Source: Azospirillum sp. SYSU D00513 (lineage in GTDB: Bacteria; Pseudomonadota; Alphaproteobacteria; Azospirillales; Azospirillaceae). Taken from it: a DNA stretch of 64,000 nt. The notes beneath the pieces are model-generated. The model made no database searches and was not told the origin of the DNA. It saw only the letters and a program-made list of their open reading frames with translations. Below, one piece after another: positions 17,075-25,379 of the stretch (position 1 is the first letter of the stretch; the number at the start of each line of letters is the position of its first letter). Position numbers and translations under genes: made by a program. The stretch spans positions 186,001 through 250,000 of the forward strand of contig NZ_JAFIQV010000003.1 in assembly GCF_017356015.1 (NCBI RefSeq). The letters are read 5' to 3'.

Positions 17075-18310
17075 TCAGTAGCGCGTCGGCCAGAGCGCTT
17101 CCGGCACCGGGGCGCCACCGGTCAGGTGGTCGCGCAGCAATGCCCCGGTGGTGGCCGCCAGCGTCAGGCCGAGATGGCCGTGGCCGGTGGCGAAGTACAG
17201 GTTCCTGCGGCTGGCCGAAGGGCCGATCACCGGGACCGTGTCGGGAACGGAGGGGCGGTTGCCCATCCAGGCGGTCATGCCGGTGGTGTCGAGCGGTCCC
17301 AGCATGGCCTGCGCCTTGTCCAGCAGGATGTGCGACCGCCGGAAATCCGGGGCCGCGTCGCGGCTCGCCAGCTCCACGGTCCCGGCGAGCCGCAGCCCGC
17401 CATTGGCCATGGGCAGGATGACGAAGCTCTCGGCCGCGTTCAGCAGGTAGCGGCGAAGGGTGAGGCCGGCCTTGGGCAGGGTCAGGTTGTAGCCGCGCTC
17501 GCTTTCCAGGGGCAGGCGCTGGCCGACCTGCCGCGCCTGGCGGTCACTCCACACGCCGGCGGTGACGATGACGTTCCCCGCCCGCAAGGCTTCGCCCGAC
17601 GCCAGCCGGACGCCGTCCACCGCACCGTCCGGCCCGGTCAGCTCGGCCACGGCCTCCTGCCGGAACCGGCCCCCGGCGGCGGTGAAGCGTTCGAACAGCC
17701 CGAGGCTGAACAGGTACGGGTCGTCCACATGCGACCAGTCGGGGATCGCGACCGCGTGCCGCCAGGGCATGCGCAGCGCCGGCTCCTCCCGCTCGACTCT
17801 GCGGGGATCGCAGGCCTCCCAGCGCACGCCGAGCCGTCCGCGCTCCTCCCAGCGGGGCAGGTCGCGCCGCAGGGACGCCTCGTCGGGATAGACGGCCAGC
17901 GCGCCCCAGCGCCGCCACATGCCGGCCGGCGGCGCATCGCCGAGCAGGGCCGCCACGTCGCCGTTGACCCGCCCCAGCAGGCCGGCGAGCTGCCGGGACA
18001 GCGCCGACACGCGCGACGGCCGGCTCGCCGCGACGAAGCGGGCGAGCCAAGGCAGCAGGCCCGGCAGATGGCGCCACCGCACCGCCAGCGGACCCAGCGG
18101 GTCCAGCATCCAGCCGGGGACCTTCCGCAGCACGCCCGGCTCCGCGAGCGGAAGCACCTCGCTCACCGCGAAGGCCCCGGCGTTGCCGGAGGAGGTGCCG
18201 GCCGCCGGCGCACCGGAATCCAGCAGCAGCACGTCCAGCCCGGCCTGCCGCAGCTGCAGGGCCGTGGCGATCCCCACCACGCCCGCGCCGACGACGATGA
18301 CGTCGGTCAT
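17075..18310 (-). CDS. FAD-dependent oxidoreductase of the D-amino-acid dehydrogenase (DadA/DAO) type
   Basis: A 411-residue DAO-superfamily flavoprotein. The FAD-binding Rossmann motif is VIVVGAGVVGIATALQL at residues 4-20, with a C-terminal FATGHGHLGLTLA segment that closes the FAD site. The internal W-S-H-V-D-D-P-Y segment and length are those of DadA/hydroxyproline-dehydrogenase-like proteins, which oxidise D-amino acids to imino acids or 2-oxo acids. It is encoded with an ornithine-cyclodeaminase-like protein through a 4-bp ATGA overlap; that partner could reduce the cyclic imine formed from D-proline, D-lysine or hydroxyproline. The exact substrate is not determined. Confidence 0.85.
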   Translation of the reverse strand: MTDVIVVGAGVVGIATALQLRQAGLDVLLLDSGAPAAGTSSGNAGAFAVSEVLPLAEPGVLRKVPGWMLDPLGPLAVRWRHLPGLLPWLARFVAASRPSRVSALSRQLAGLLGRVNGDVAALLGDAPPAGMWRRWGALAVYPDEASLRRDLPRWEERGRLGVRWEACDPRRVEREEPALRMPWRHAVAIPDWSHVDDPYLFSLGLFERFTAAGGRFRQEAVAELTGPDGAVDGVRLASGEALRAGNVIVTAGVWSDRQARQVGQRLPLESERGYNLTLPKAGLTLRRYLLNAAESFVILPMANGGLRLAGTVELASRDAAPDFRRSHILLDKAQAMLGPLDTTGMTAWMGNRPSVPDTVPVIGPSASRRNLYFATGHGHLGLTLAATTGALLRDHLTGGAPVPEALWPTRY

Positions 18311-19221
18311 GGCGCGGAGGTCAGCGCACAGCGGGCCGCGGCGAGGTCCCAGGCGGCGCAGCCCACGCTCTTGAACAGGCGGGGCCGGTCCGGGGCGGCG
18401 CGGCCCTCCAGCGCGTCGGCGAGCGACCGCCCGGTTGACCAGTCGAAGCCGGCCTGGATCAGGTCGCCAGCCTCGTGCCGCGCCCCGGCCGGATCGTCCA
18501 TGAACACCTCGCTGCCATGAACGCAGGCGGCACCGAACTCCGCCATGTCCGGCTTGAAGGCGCCGACGCCGATCAGCAGCCGGTCCGGGCGGGGCGCCTC
18601 GTCGTAGAAGGGCGCGCGGCTGGTGGTCAGGGCGATGACCACGCCGGCCGAGGGATCGACCGCGCCCGACGCCGGCCGCAGATCCAGCCCGAGCCCATCA
18701 TGCCGGCGGCAGAAGTCCTTGGCCTTATCGAGGTCGCGGCTGTGCACGTCCACCCGGATGCCGGGATGGAGGGCGGCCAGCGCCTCGGCGTGGCAGGAGG
18801 CCTGCTTGCCGGTGCCGATCAGGGCGACACGGACCGGCGCCTGCCGGGACAGCGTCCGGATCGCCAGCATGGACACGGCGGCCGTGCGCCGGCCCGTGAC
18901 CGTCGGCCCGTCCAGGATCGCCACCGGCACGCCGGTCGGACCATCATAGACGGACACCACGCCGTGGATGGTCGCCAGCCCCTGCGCTCCGTTGCCCGGG
19001 CAGACATTGACCAGCTTGTGGATGCCGATGTCCTGGGCCGTCGCGGGCATCGACAGCAGCACGCCGTCCTGGGGCAGGGGCAGGACCTGCCGCTCCGGGC
19101 TGGTGATGCGCCCCGCGGCGTAATCGCGGGCCGCGGCGGCGACCGCCTCGCACAGGGGGCCGAAGGGCAGGCGCGCGGCCGTTTCCTCGGCGGTCAGCAT
19201 GGACAGGGCAGGCGCGGGCAT
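18307..19221 (-). CDS. Ornithine cyclodeaminase/mu-crystallin family protein
   Basis: A 304-residue OCD-family protein with the NAD(P)-binding motif VRVALIGTGKQASCHAEAL near residue 130, preceded by the conserved segment VSMLAIRTLSR. Members include ornithine cyclodeaminase, alanine dehydrogenase and the pyrroline-2-carboxylate/ketimine reductases. Its pairing with a D-amino-acid-type flavoprotein favours the ketimine reductase role (reduction of delta1-pyrroline-2-carboxylate or delta1-piperideine-2-carboxylate). ATG 19221 has GAGGAG upstream; the longer open frame to 19407 lacks a binding site. It is the first gene of a two-gene operon. Confidence 0.82.
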   Translation of the reverse strand: MPAPALSMLTAEETAARLPFGPLCEAVAAAARDYAAGRITSPERQVLPLPQDGVLLSMPATAQDIGIHKLVNVCPGNGAQGLATIHGVVSVYDGPTGVPVAILDGPTVTGRRTAAVSMLAIRTLSRQAPVRVALIGTGKQASCHAEALAALHPGIRVDVHSRDLDKAKDFCRRHDGLGLDLRPASGAVDPSAGVVIALTTSRAPFYDEAPRPDRLLIGVGAFKPDMAEFGAACVHGSEVFMDDPAGARHEAGDLIQAGFDWSTGRSLADALEGRAAPDRPRLFKSVGCAAWDLAAARCALTSAP

Positions 19222-19660
19222 CGCGGGCTTCTCCTCAGACGAAACGGTCAGGGCGGGCCGGGCGGCTGGGTCGGGTGGACACCCTCTCCTGCCTGAAGGC
19301 CGGTCACCCATTCTTTTCCAGAAGCCTAACGGGAAAGCCGCCGTATCTCCACAGCGGTTATCGCAGGCTTCTCCGAAGGAAATTCGGCCTTTAGCGCCTT
19401 CAGACACTTGATGAGGTGGTCATTCACCATTCGGGCCGTGGCTTCCCCCGCACGCCGGTCCGGCGTCCGAAGATCCATCATCCATCACGCCGCCCAAGGC
19501 GGCGTTCAGCCCAATCAAGCAGCTTTCTGAATTGATGCAATTTGAACTACGCGTTTCCCTAATGTCAGTGCGGCGGGCACCTTGGTGCCATCGACGAGCG
19601 CCGAAGCATGCTGCCCGGCCCGTCACGGACCATCTTTCGGAACTCCGCAAGGGCACAGAG
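19222..19660. other. Intergenic region with one hairpin
   Basis: About 440 bp separate divergent genes. A perfect 8-bp stem (ACGCCGCC/GGCGGCGT, loop CAA) lies at 19487-19505 with no T-run. A TTGATG word near 19530 could be part of a promoter. No gene is convincing. Confidence 0.45.
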
Positions 19661-20797
19661 ATGAAACACGCGACTCTGGCGGCGATGCTCGCCGCCGCCT
19701 TCCTGAACAGCACCGCCGCCACGGCCCAGCCCGCGTCCGGCCCGGTCGAACGGGTCGCCACTTTCCACGACGCCATGCCCACGGGCGTGACCGTGGCGCC
19801 GAACGGCCGGATCTTCGTCAACTACCCGCGCTGGGGCGACGACGTGCCCTTCACGGTCGCCGAGATCCGCGGCGGCAAGGCGGTGCCCTACCCGGACGCG
19901 GCGGTGAACCGCGCCGACCCCGGCAATCCGGGCGGCTCCCTGCTGAGCGTCCAGAGCGTTGTCGCCGACGCCAGGAACCGGCTCTGGATGCTCGACACCG
20001 CGGCACCCGGTTTCCGGACGCCGGTCGCGGGCGGCGCGAAGCTGGTCGCGGTCGATCTCGCGACCGACCGGATCATCCGCACCATCGTCGTGCCGCCGGA
20101 GGCCGCACTGCCGACCACCTATCTGAACGACGTGCGCTTCGACCTGCGCCAGGGCGCCGAAGGCGTTGCCTACATCACCGACTCCTCGGTGAGCGGCCCC
20201 GGCGGGATCATCGTGGTCGATCTCGCCACCGGCCGCACCCTGCGCCGGCTCAGCGGTCATCCCTCGACCTCGCCGGAGCCGGGTTTTCAGGCCGTGATCG
20301 AGGGGCAGGCGATGATGGCCCGCCCGGCGGATGGCGCGCCGCAGCCCTTCCGCGTCGCCAGCGACGGCATCGCGCTCTCGGCCGACGGGCAGACGCTCTA
20401 TTACTGCGCGCTCTCCAGCCGCCGCCTCTACGCCGTCCCCACCGCAGCGCTGCGCGATCCCGCCCTGTCGGAGGAGGATCTCGCCGCATTGGTCGTCGAT
20501 CTCGGCGAGAAGGGCGCCTCCGACGGGCTGGAGGCCGACGACAAGGGCCGCGTCTACGCCGGCGACTACGAACACAACGCCATCCGCCGCCTGGAGCAGG
20601 GGCGGTGGAGCACGGTCGTGGAAGGACCCGAGATCCTGTGGCCGGACACGCTGTCGGTCGGCCCCGACGGCTATCTCTATTTCACCGCGAACCAGCTCCA
20701 CCGCCAGGCCGGCTTCAACGGCGGACGCGACCTGCGCCAGAAGCCCTACCAGCTCCTGCGCGTGAGGATCGACGCCGGGCCGGTCCTCCTGAAGTGA
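19661..20797 (+). CDS. Secreted major-royal-jelly / dopachrome-tautomerase-related protein
   Basis: A 378-residue protein with a signal peptide (MKHATLAAMLAAAFLNSTAATA) and a beta-propeller of the major royal jelly (yellow) family: MPTGVTVAPNGRIFVNYPRW near the start, TYLNDVRFD, FRVASDGIALSADGQTLYY and LWPDTLSVGPDGYLYFTANQ. Bacterial members are annotated as L-dopachrome tautomerase-related; no activity is proven. It would be periplasmic. Its neighbour on the opposite strand ends 7 bp away, so it is likely a monocistronic unit. The ATG at 19661 is chosen for the signal peptide; upstream codons do not extend any recognisable domain. Confidence 0.82.
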   Translation: MKHATLAAMLAAAFLNSTAATAQPASGPVERVATFHDAMPTGVTVAPNGRIFVNYPRWGDDVPFTVAEIRGGKAVPYPDAAVNRADPGNPGGSLLSVQSVVADARNRLWMLDTAAPGFRTPVAGGAKLVAVDLATDRIIRTIVVPPEAALPTTYLNDVRFDLRQGAEGVAYITDSSVSGPGGIIVVDLATGRTLRRLSGHPSTSPEPGFQAVIEGQAMMARPADGAPQPFRVASDGIALSADGQTLYYCALSSRRLYAVPTAALRDPALSEEDLAALVVDLGEKGASDGLEADDKGRVYAGDYEHNAIRRLEQGRWSTVVEGPEILWPDTLSVGPDGYLYFTANQLHRQAGFNGGRDLRQKPYQLLRVRIDAGPVLLK

Positions 20798-20804
20798 GCC
20801 GTCC

Positions 20805-21782
20805 CTACAGCCCCGCGACCGCGTGGGGAACGTAAGGCTCCTCAAGCGTCCAGACCTCCTCCTCGGTCAGCCGCAGCGAGAGTGCGGCGACGGCGTCCTC
20901 CAGGTGGCCGGGCCTGGAGGCGCCGATGATCGGGGCGGTGACGCCGGGCTTGCCCAGCAGCCAGGCCAGCGCGACCTGGGCCGGCGGCACGCCGCGCCCG
21001 GCGGCGACCGTGCCCACGGCCTCGATCACCCGGCGGTCGGCCTCGGCCGTCGCGTCGTAGAGCCTCTGCCCGACCTGGTCGGTGCGGACGCGCTCGTTCT
21101 CCACGCCGAAGGGGCGGGTCAGGCGGCCGCGGGCGAGCGGGCTCCAGGGGAGGATGCCGACGCCCTGGTCGGCGCAGAGCGGCAGCATCTCCCGCTCCTC
21201 CTCGCGGTAGAGCAGGTTCAGGTGGTTCTGCATGGTGACGAAGCGGGTCCAGCCGTTCCGCTCGGCGGTGTGCTGCGCCTTCGCGAACTGCCAGGCGGCC
21301 ATGGAGGAGGCGCCGATGTGCAGCGCCTTGCCCGCCTTCACCACATCGTGCAGCGCCTCCATCGTCTCCTCGATGGGGGTGGCCGGGTCCCAGCGGTGGA
21401 TCTGGTACAGGTCCACATGGTCCATGCCCAGGCGCCGCAGGCTGTTGTCGATCTCCGTAAGGATCGCCTTGCGGGACAGGCCGCCGCCGTTCGGGCCGGG
21501 CCGCATGCGGAAATAGACCTTGGTCGCCACCACGATCTCGTCGCGCCGGGCGAACTCCTTCAGGGCGCGCCCGACGATCTCCTCGGAATGTCCGTCGGAA
21601 TAGGTGTTGGCCGTGTCGAAGAAGGTGATGCCCAGCTCGACGGCCTGGCGGATCAGGGGGCGGCTCTGCTCCTCCGGCAGGGTCCAGGCATGGTTTCCCC
21701 GGCCGGGATCGCCGTAGGTCATGCAGCCCAGGCAAAGGGCGGAGACGTCCGTGCCGGTGCGGCCGAGCTTCTTGTAGTCCAT
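20805..21782 (-). CDS. Aldo/keto reductase
   Basis: A 325-residue AKR. The tetrad is visible: Asp and Tyr in FFDTANTYSDG, Lys in VVATKVYF and His in LYQIHRWD. The sequence is nearest the AKR groups that follow GlxA-type or nitrile clusters in having GMTYGDPGRGNHAWTLPEE near the N-terminus. It reduces aldehydes or ketones with NADPH. It sits downstream of the GlxA-type regulator by 77 bp on the same strand, at the end of the nitrile hydratase segment, so it might reduce an aldehyde derived from the nitrile; this is inference. Confidence 0.9.
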   Translation of the reverse strand: MDYKKLGRTGTDVSALCLGCMTYGDPGRGNHAWTLPEEQSRPLIRQAVELGITFFDTANTYSDGHSEEIVGRALKEFARRDEIVVATKVYFRMRPGPNGGGLSRKAILTEIDNSLRRLGMDHVDLYQIHRWDPATPIEETMEALHDVVKAGKALHIGASSMAAWQFAKAQHTAERNGWTRFVTMQNHLNLLYREEEREMLPLCADQGVGILPWSPLARGRLTRPFGVENERVRTDQVGQRLYDATAEADRRVIEAVGTVAAGRGVPPAQVALAWLLGKPGVTAPIIGASRPGHLEDAVAALSLRLTEEEVWTLEEPYVPHAVAGL

Positions 21783-21859
21783 GGATCTGCTCCTGTGGGC
21801 GGGGAGGCGTGCCGCAGCCTACAGCAGGTCCGGCCCCGTGGGCCACGATGGGTCCGCCC

Positions 21860-22816
21860 TCAGGCGGCGCTCGTCCGGAACCGCTTGCGGTATTCGAGCG
21901 GGCTGAGCCCGAGGTTGCGCGCGAAGACCCGGCGCATGGTGCCGGCGTCGCCGAAGCCGCAGGCGAAGGCAATGCGCTGGAGCGGGGTCGCGGAATCGAC
22001 CAGCATGCGGCGCGCGGCGTCGAGCCGGGCCGCCTCCACGAATTCCGACGGGGTGCGGTTCACGTCGCGCCGGAAGACGCGGGCGAAATTGCGCGGGCTC
22101 ATGCCCGCCCGGAGGGCCAGCGCCTCCACCGACAGGTCGGCCGAGAGGTTCTCCAGCACATACTCCTGGGACTTCTGAATGCTGGTCCGGCTCGACACCT
22201 GGGCGGCGAGATGGGCGCTGAATTGGGACTGGCCGCCGGGGCGCTTCAGGAACATCACCATGTAGCGCGCCACCAGCAACGCCAGCTCCCGCCCATGGTC
22301 CTCCTCCAGCAGCGCCAACGCGAGGTCGATGCCTGAGGTGACGCCCGCTGCGGTGCAGAGCGCGCCGTCACGGATGAAGATCTGGTCCGCGTCCACGGTC
22401 AGGTTCGGGTGTTCGTCGCGCAGCTTGTCGGCGCATTCCCAATGGGTCGTCACCCGGCGCCCGTCGAGCAGCCCGGCGGCGGCAAGCAGGAAAACGCCCG
22501 TGCAGATCGACCCATACCGCCGTGTTTCCGGCACGCGCCGGCGCAGCCAGTCGATCACCGCCGGGTCGATGGCCTCGAAGGACGGATCGCCGCCGACGAG
22601 CAGCGTGTCGATGGGCTCGTCCGGGTCATGGATGGTGCGGTCGGCCAGAAAGCGCAGGCTGCCGGTGCCGCAGACCGGCCCTTCCAGCGTGCCCATCACC
22701 TGCACCTGATAGGCGTCGGGATCGCCGAGGCGGCGCGCCGCCTCCCAGAACACCTCCGCCGGCCCGACGACGTCGAGCGACTGAACCCCCGGCGGGGCTA
22801 GGATCACGATCCGCAT
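21860..22816 (-). CDS. GlxA-type transcriptional regulator (DJ-1/PfpI plus AraC HTH)
   Basis: A 318-residue regulator with an N-terminal DJ-1/PfpI-like sensing domain (residues about 5-165, including SICTGVFLLAAAGLLDGRRV) and a C-terminal AraC/XylS double HTH from about residue 215 (SVEALALRAGMSPRNFARVF, then AFACGFGDAGTMRRVFARNL). Family members control catabolic genes for carnitine, choline or amines, and arginine. Lying between the nitrile hydratase operon and an aldo/keto reductase on the same strand, it is a candidate regulator for this segment. Its ligand is unknown. Confidence 0.9.
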   Translation of the reverse strand: MRIVILAPPGVQSLDVVGPAEVFWEAARRLGDPDAYQVQVMGTLEGPVCGTGSLRFLADRTIHDPDEPIDTLLVGGDPSFEAIDPAVIDWLRRRVPETRRYGSICTGVFLLAAAGLLDGRRVTTHWECADKLRDEHPNLTVDADQIFIRDGALCTAAGVTSGIDLALALLEEDHGRELALLVARYMVMFLKRPGGQSQFSAHLAAQVSSRTSIQKSQEYVLENLSADLSVEALALRAGMSPRNFARVFRRDVNRTPSEFVEAARLDAARRMLVDSATPLQRIAFACGFGDAGTMRRVFARNLGLSPLEYRKRFRTSAA

Positions 22817-22840
22817 GGCTTAGGCCCGAACACGCGCGAA

Positions 22841-22866
22841 AGGGCGGCCAATGATTCGGCCGCCCT
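22841..22866 (-). terminator. Hairpin after the nitrile hydratase operon
   Basis: A perfect 9-bp stem (AGGGCGGCC/GGCCGCCCT) with an 8-nt loop lies 26 bp past the CbiM-like stop. No T-tract follows, so termination would be weak or partial. Confidence 0.45.
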
Positions 22867-22892
22867 CCTGACTGTACGCGTCCCCCCGGAGA

Positions 22893-23546
22893 TCAGGCAA
22901 GGGCCTGGCCGTTCAGCGTCGTGAAGCGCCGGACCGGGCTGTCCGCCCTCAGGCGGCCGAGTGCCCGCAGCAGGCCGCAGCTGATCGCCGGCTCGCACAG
23001 CACGACCGGCAGGTATGAAGCCGCGAAGACCGCCCAGCCCGCGAAGCTGGTGACCTCGTTGCCAAGCGTCAGCCAGAAGCCGACCATTGCCGCGACGCCG
23101 CTGTAATAGACGGCATCGAACCGCAGCACCGACGTCCAGCGCAGCCCTTCGAGCCCTCCGGCCTCCAGCACGCGCCGGCCGGCGGCGGCGTGGGCCGCGA
23201 CCAGGGGCACCATCAGCGACAGCGCGTTGACGCCGAGGTGGAAGAGATCCTGCGGCTCGAACAGCAGGCCTTGGAGCAGCAGGCCGATGCCGAAGCCGAA
23301 CAGCGTCGCGCGGAAGCCGAAGACGAAGTAGATGGCCGAGGCGCCGATGAAGTGCAGCTCCGACGGGCCGACGGGCTGGTGCCACAGCTCCATGAAGAGG
23401 GAGAAGAAGACGGCGGCCAATGCCGCCTTGGCCCAGTCGAGCGGGCGGCGCAGGAATCCTGGCGTGTGGGTCGCGAGCAGGCTCAGCGCCGCCGCGTCGG
23501 CGCCGGCGACCTTGGCGGCGGACAGCAGGCCGGGTTCGATGTGCAT
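22893..23546 (-). CDS. CbiM-like energy-coupling-factor permease (cobalt/nickel uptake)
   Basis: A 217-residue membrane protein with about six hydrophobic segments. It starts MHIEPG, the N-terminal metal-binding motif characteristic of CbiM/NikM permeases. Its context is telling: it follows a cobalt-type nitrile hydratase and its accessory protein. It probably supplies cobalt for that enzyme, although the associated CbiQ/CbiO partners are not in the window. ATG 23546 has AGGAG upstream; an earlier in-frame start at 23600 would extend beyond the conserved N-terminal His, so is unlikely. Confidence 0.75.
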   Translation of the reverse strand: MHIEPGLLSAAKVAGADAAALSLLATHTPGFLRRPLDWAKAALAAVFFSLFMELWHQPVGPSELHFIGASAIYFVFGFRATLFGFGIGLLLQGLLFEPQDLFHLGVNALSLMVPLVAAHAAAGRRVLEAGGLEGLRWTSVLRFDAVYYSGVAAMVGFWLTLGNEVTSFAGWAVFAASYLPVVLCEPAISCGLLRALGRLRADSPVRRFTTLNGQALA

Positions 23547-23580
23547 GGAAGGCTCCTGATGTGCGGAAAAGGTTCGGGTG

Positions 23581-23910
23581 TCAGTCCGCCGCCAGGGCAA
23601 GGCGGGCGGACAGTTCCTCGGGTGTCGCGAGGCCGCATTGGACGACAGTGGCCTCCAGGGCGGTGAGCCACTGCTCGTAATAGCTCCAGGACGAGCCGTC
23701 CGGCGCCCGCTCCCAGTCGCCGATTGCGGCGATCAGCTTCTCGCGGAACTCGTCCCATTCGAAATGCCCATCGCGGGCGAGCGCCAGGGCAACACCGAAG
23801 GCCGCGCGCTCCCAGTCCGAGGCGAAGCAGAGCGTGCCGTTGGCGCGCGGCGGATGGTCGCCGGCGCCCATCATGCTGGTGACGGCGGACTGTTCGAAGC
23901 GGGTCAGCAT
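23581..23910 (-). CDS. Nitrile hydratase accessory protein
   Basis: A 109-residue protein resembling the N-terminal part of nitrile hydratase beta: FASDWERAAFGVALALARDGHFEWDEFREKL, then SYYEQWLTALEATVV. Such small proteins are required for cobalt insertion into the alpha subunit by subunit self-swapping. It lies 10 bp downstream of the alpha-subunit gene on the same strand. The family is well recognised and its placement is the usual one for a cobalt-type enzyme. Confidence 0.85.
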   Translation of the reverse strand: MLTRFEQSAVTSMMGAGDHPPRANGTLCFASDWERAAFGVALALARDGHFEWDEFREKLIAAIGDWERAPDGSSWSYYEQWLTALEATVVQCGLATPEELSARLALAAD

Positions 23911-23920
23911 CGCCGTCTCC

Positions 23921-24550
23921 TCAGCCGGCCTTGGAGACGGCGACGCCCATCATGGCCTCGGGCGTCACGAGGGCGGCGAGTTCGGTCTCGCTCATCCCGT
24001 CGGTGCCGGCGGGGCGCTCGGGCACCACGAACCAGCGGATCTGCGCGCTGCTGTCCCAAATCCTCACCTCGACCGTCTCGGGCACGTCGAGCCCGAACTC
24101 CTTCAGGACGGCACGCGGCTCGCGGGCGGCGCGGCTGCGGAAGGTCGGATCCTTGTACCAGTAGGGCGGCAGGCCCAGCACCGGCCAGGGATAGCAGGAG
24201 CAGAGCGTGCAGATGACGAGGTTGTGGACGCCCTCGCCGTTCGCCACGGCGCGCATGTGCTCGCCCTCGGCACCGGCCATGCCCGCGGGCAGATCGTTCA
24301 TCCCCGCCATCTCGGCGATGGCGGCGGGCGTGTCCTCGACCAGCCGCCGCTTGAAGGCCGGATCGGCCCAGGCGCGGGCGACGATCTTCGCCCCGTTGAA
24401 CGGACCCATCTTCGTCTCGAAGACCTTCAGCACCGTGTCCACGGTGCGGTCGGTGATGATGCCCTTCTCGATGAGCAGCGATTCGAGCGCCTTGGCGCGG
24501 GCGGCGCTGCGCGCCTCGCGGTCGCTCGGGTGGTGGAAGCGGTCGGTCAT
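23921..24550 (-). CDS. nthA: Nitrile hydratase alpha subunit (cobalt type)
   Basis: A 209-residue alpha subunit. The metal-binding signature CTLCSCY gives C114, C117 and C119; the Thr after the first Cys is the cobalt-type form (the iron form has Ser). The flanking VNGEGVHNLVI..PPYWYK segment is typical. The enzyme hydrates nitriles to amides in the cytoplasm, and two cysteines are post-translationally oxidised. The start ATG 24550 has AGGAG upstream. Order beta-alpha-accessory is that of cobalt enzymes. No amidase is encoded nearby. Confidence 0.95.
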   Translation of the reverse strand: MTDRFHHPSDREARSAARAKALESLLIEKGIITDRTVDTVLKVFETKMGPFNGAKIVARAWADPAFKRRLVEDTPAAIAEMAGMNDLPAGMAGAEGEHMRAVANGEGVHNLVICTLCSCYPWPVLGLPPYWYKDPTFRSRAAREPRAVLKEFGLDVPETVEVRIWDSSAQIRWFVVPERPAGTDGMSETELAALVTPEAMMGVAVSKAG

Positions 24551-24581
24551 CGTCGGCTCCTGGATCGGACGGGTGGATGCG

Positions 24582-25337
24582 TCAGGCGGATGCATCGCCG
24601 GAGGGGGCGGCAAGCTCTGCGGTCGGCTCGGCCACGTAGGCGGCATAGAGGTCGGCGTAGAGCGACAGGTTGGGCTCCGTGTTGCCGGGCCAAAGGTCCT
24701 GCGGGTCGAAGCGGACGCAATAGACGGCCATCGGCGCTCCGATGCCGTCGGCGCCGGTGTCGGTCAGATAGCCGTAGGCACCCGGATAGACCGTCACCAC
24801 GGTGCCGTTGCGGTCACGCAGGAAACCCGGCAGCCGGGTGTGCTCCAGCGTCGGCACGTTCCGCACCCGCACCTGGTCGCCTTCCCGGAACTCGACCGGG
24901 ACGGCGAGGTCGCGGTGGGGCGAATCGCCCTCCTCCAGGTAGCGCTCGACGCGCCGGTCGATCTCGGGGGAGCCGCCCCGGGGCAGGGGCTTGTCCGGGT
25001 CGCCCAGATATTCGGCTGTCCGGGCTTCCAGCTCCTCCTCGGTGATGTAGCCGTTGGCGACGAAATAGCCGGAGATGCCGCCCAGCCATTTCTCGTAATA
25101 GCGGTACTTGAAATAGTCGAAAGGGTTCATGGCTTCGGCACCCTTGCGCAGGTCCGCCCAGGTCCAGACGGTGTGGAAGGCGCTGGGCGTGGCGGGCAGG
25201 GACAACTGGGGGCTGAGCGCCATCATCGCGGTGTGGATGCCGAAGATGCGCGTCTCCCACTCCTCCACGAAGACGCGCGTCTCGATGGTGAGGGGGCCGA
25301 GCCCTTCCAGGCCGCCAAGATAATGTTGCAGCTTCAT
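24582..25337 (-). CDS. nthB: Nitrile hydratase beta subunit
   Basis: A 251-residue beta subunit. Recognisable parts are the N-terminal HYLGGLEGLGPL, FVEEWETRIFG, the central YYEKWLGGISGYFV, and the C-terminal SH3-like half with FREGDQVRVRNV and THTRLPGFLRDRNGTVV-like sequence. It forms the alpha2beta2 enzyme with the alpha subunit and supplies the conserved Arg residues that hydrogen-bond to the oxidised cysteines. It is 43 bp downstream of the CobW-type gene and 31 bp upstream of the alpha gene. Confidence 0.95.
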   Translation of the reverse strand: MKLQHYLGGLEGLGPLTIETRVFVEEWETRIFGIHTAMMALSPQLSLPATPSAFHTVWTWADLRKGAEAMNPFDYFKYRYYEKWLGGISGYFVANGYITEEELEARTAEYLGDPDKPLPRGGSPEIDRRVERYLEEGDSPHRDLAVPVEFREGDQVRVRNVPTLEHTRLPGFLRDRNGTVVTVYPGAYGYLTDTGADGIGAPMAVYCVRFDPQDLWPGNTEPNLSLYADLYAAYVAEPTAELAAPSGDASA

Positions 25338-25379
25338 CGGCAGGGTCCTTGGTTGGAAGAGGGGTCTTGGAGGACCGGT

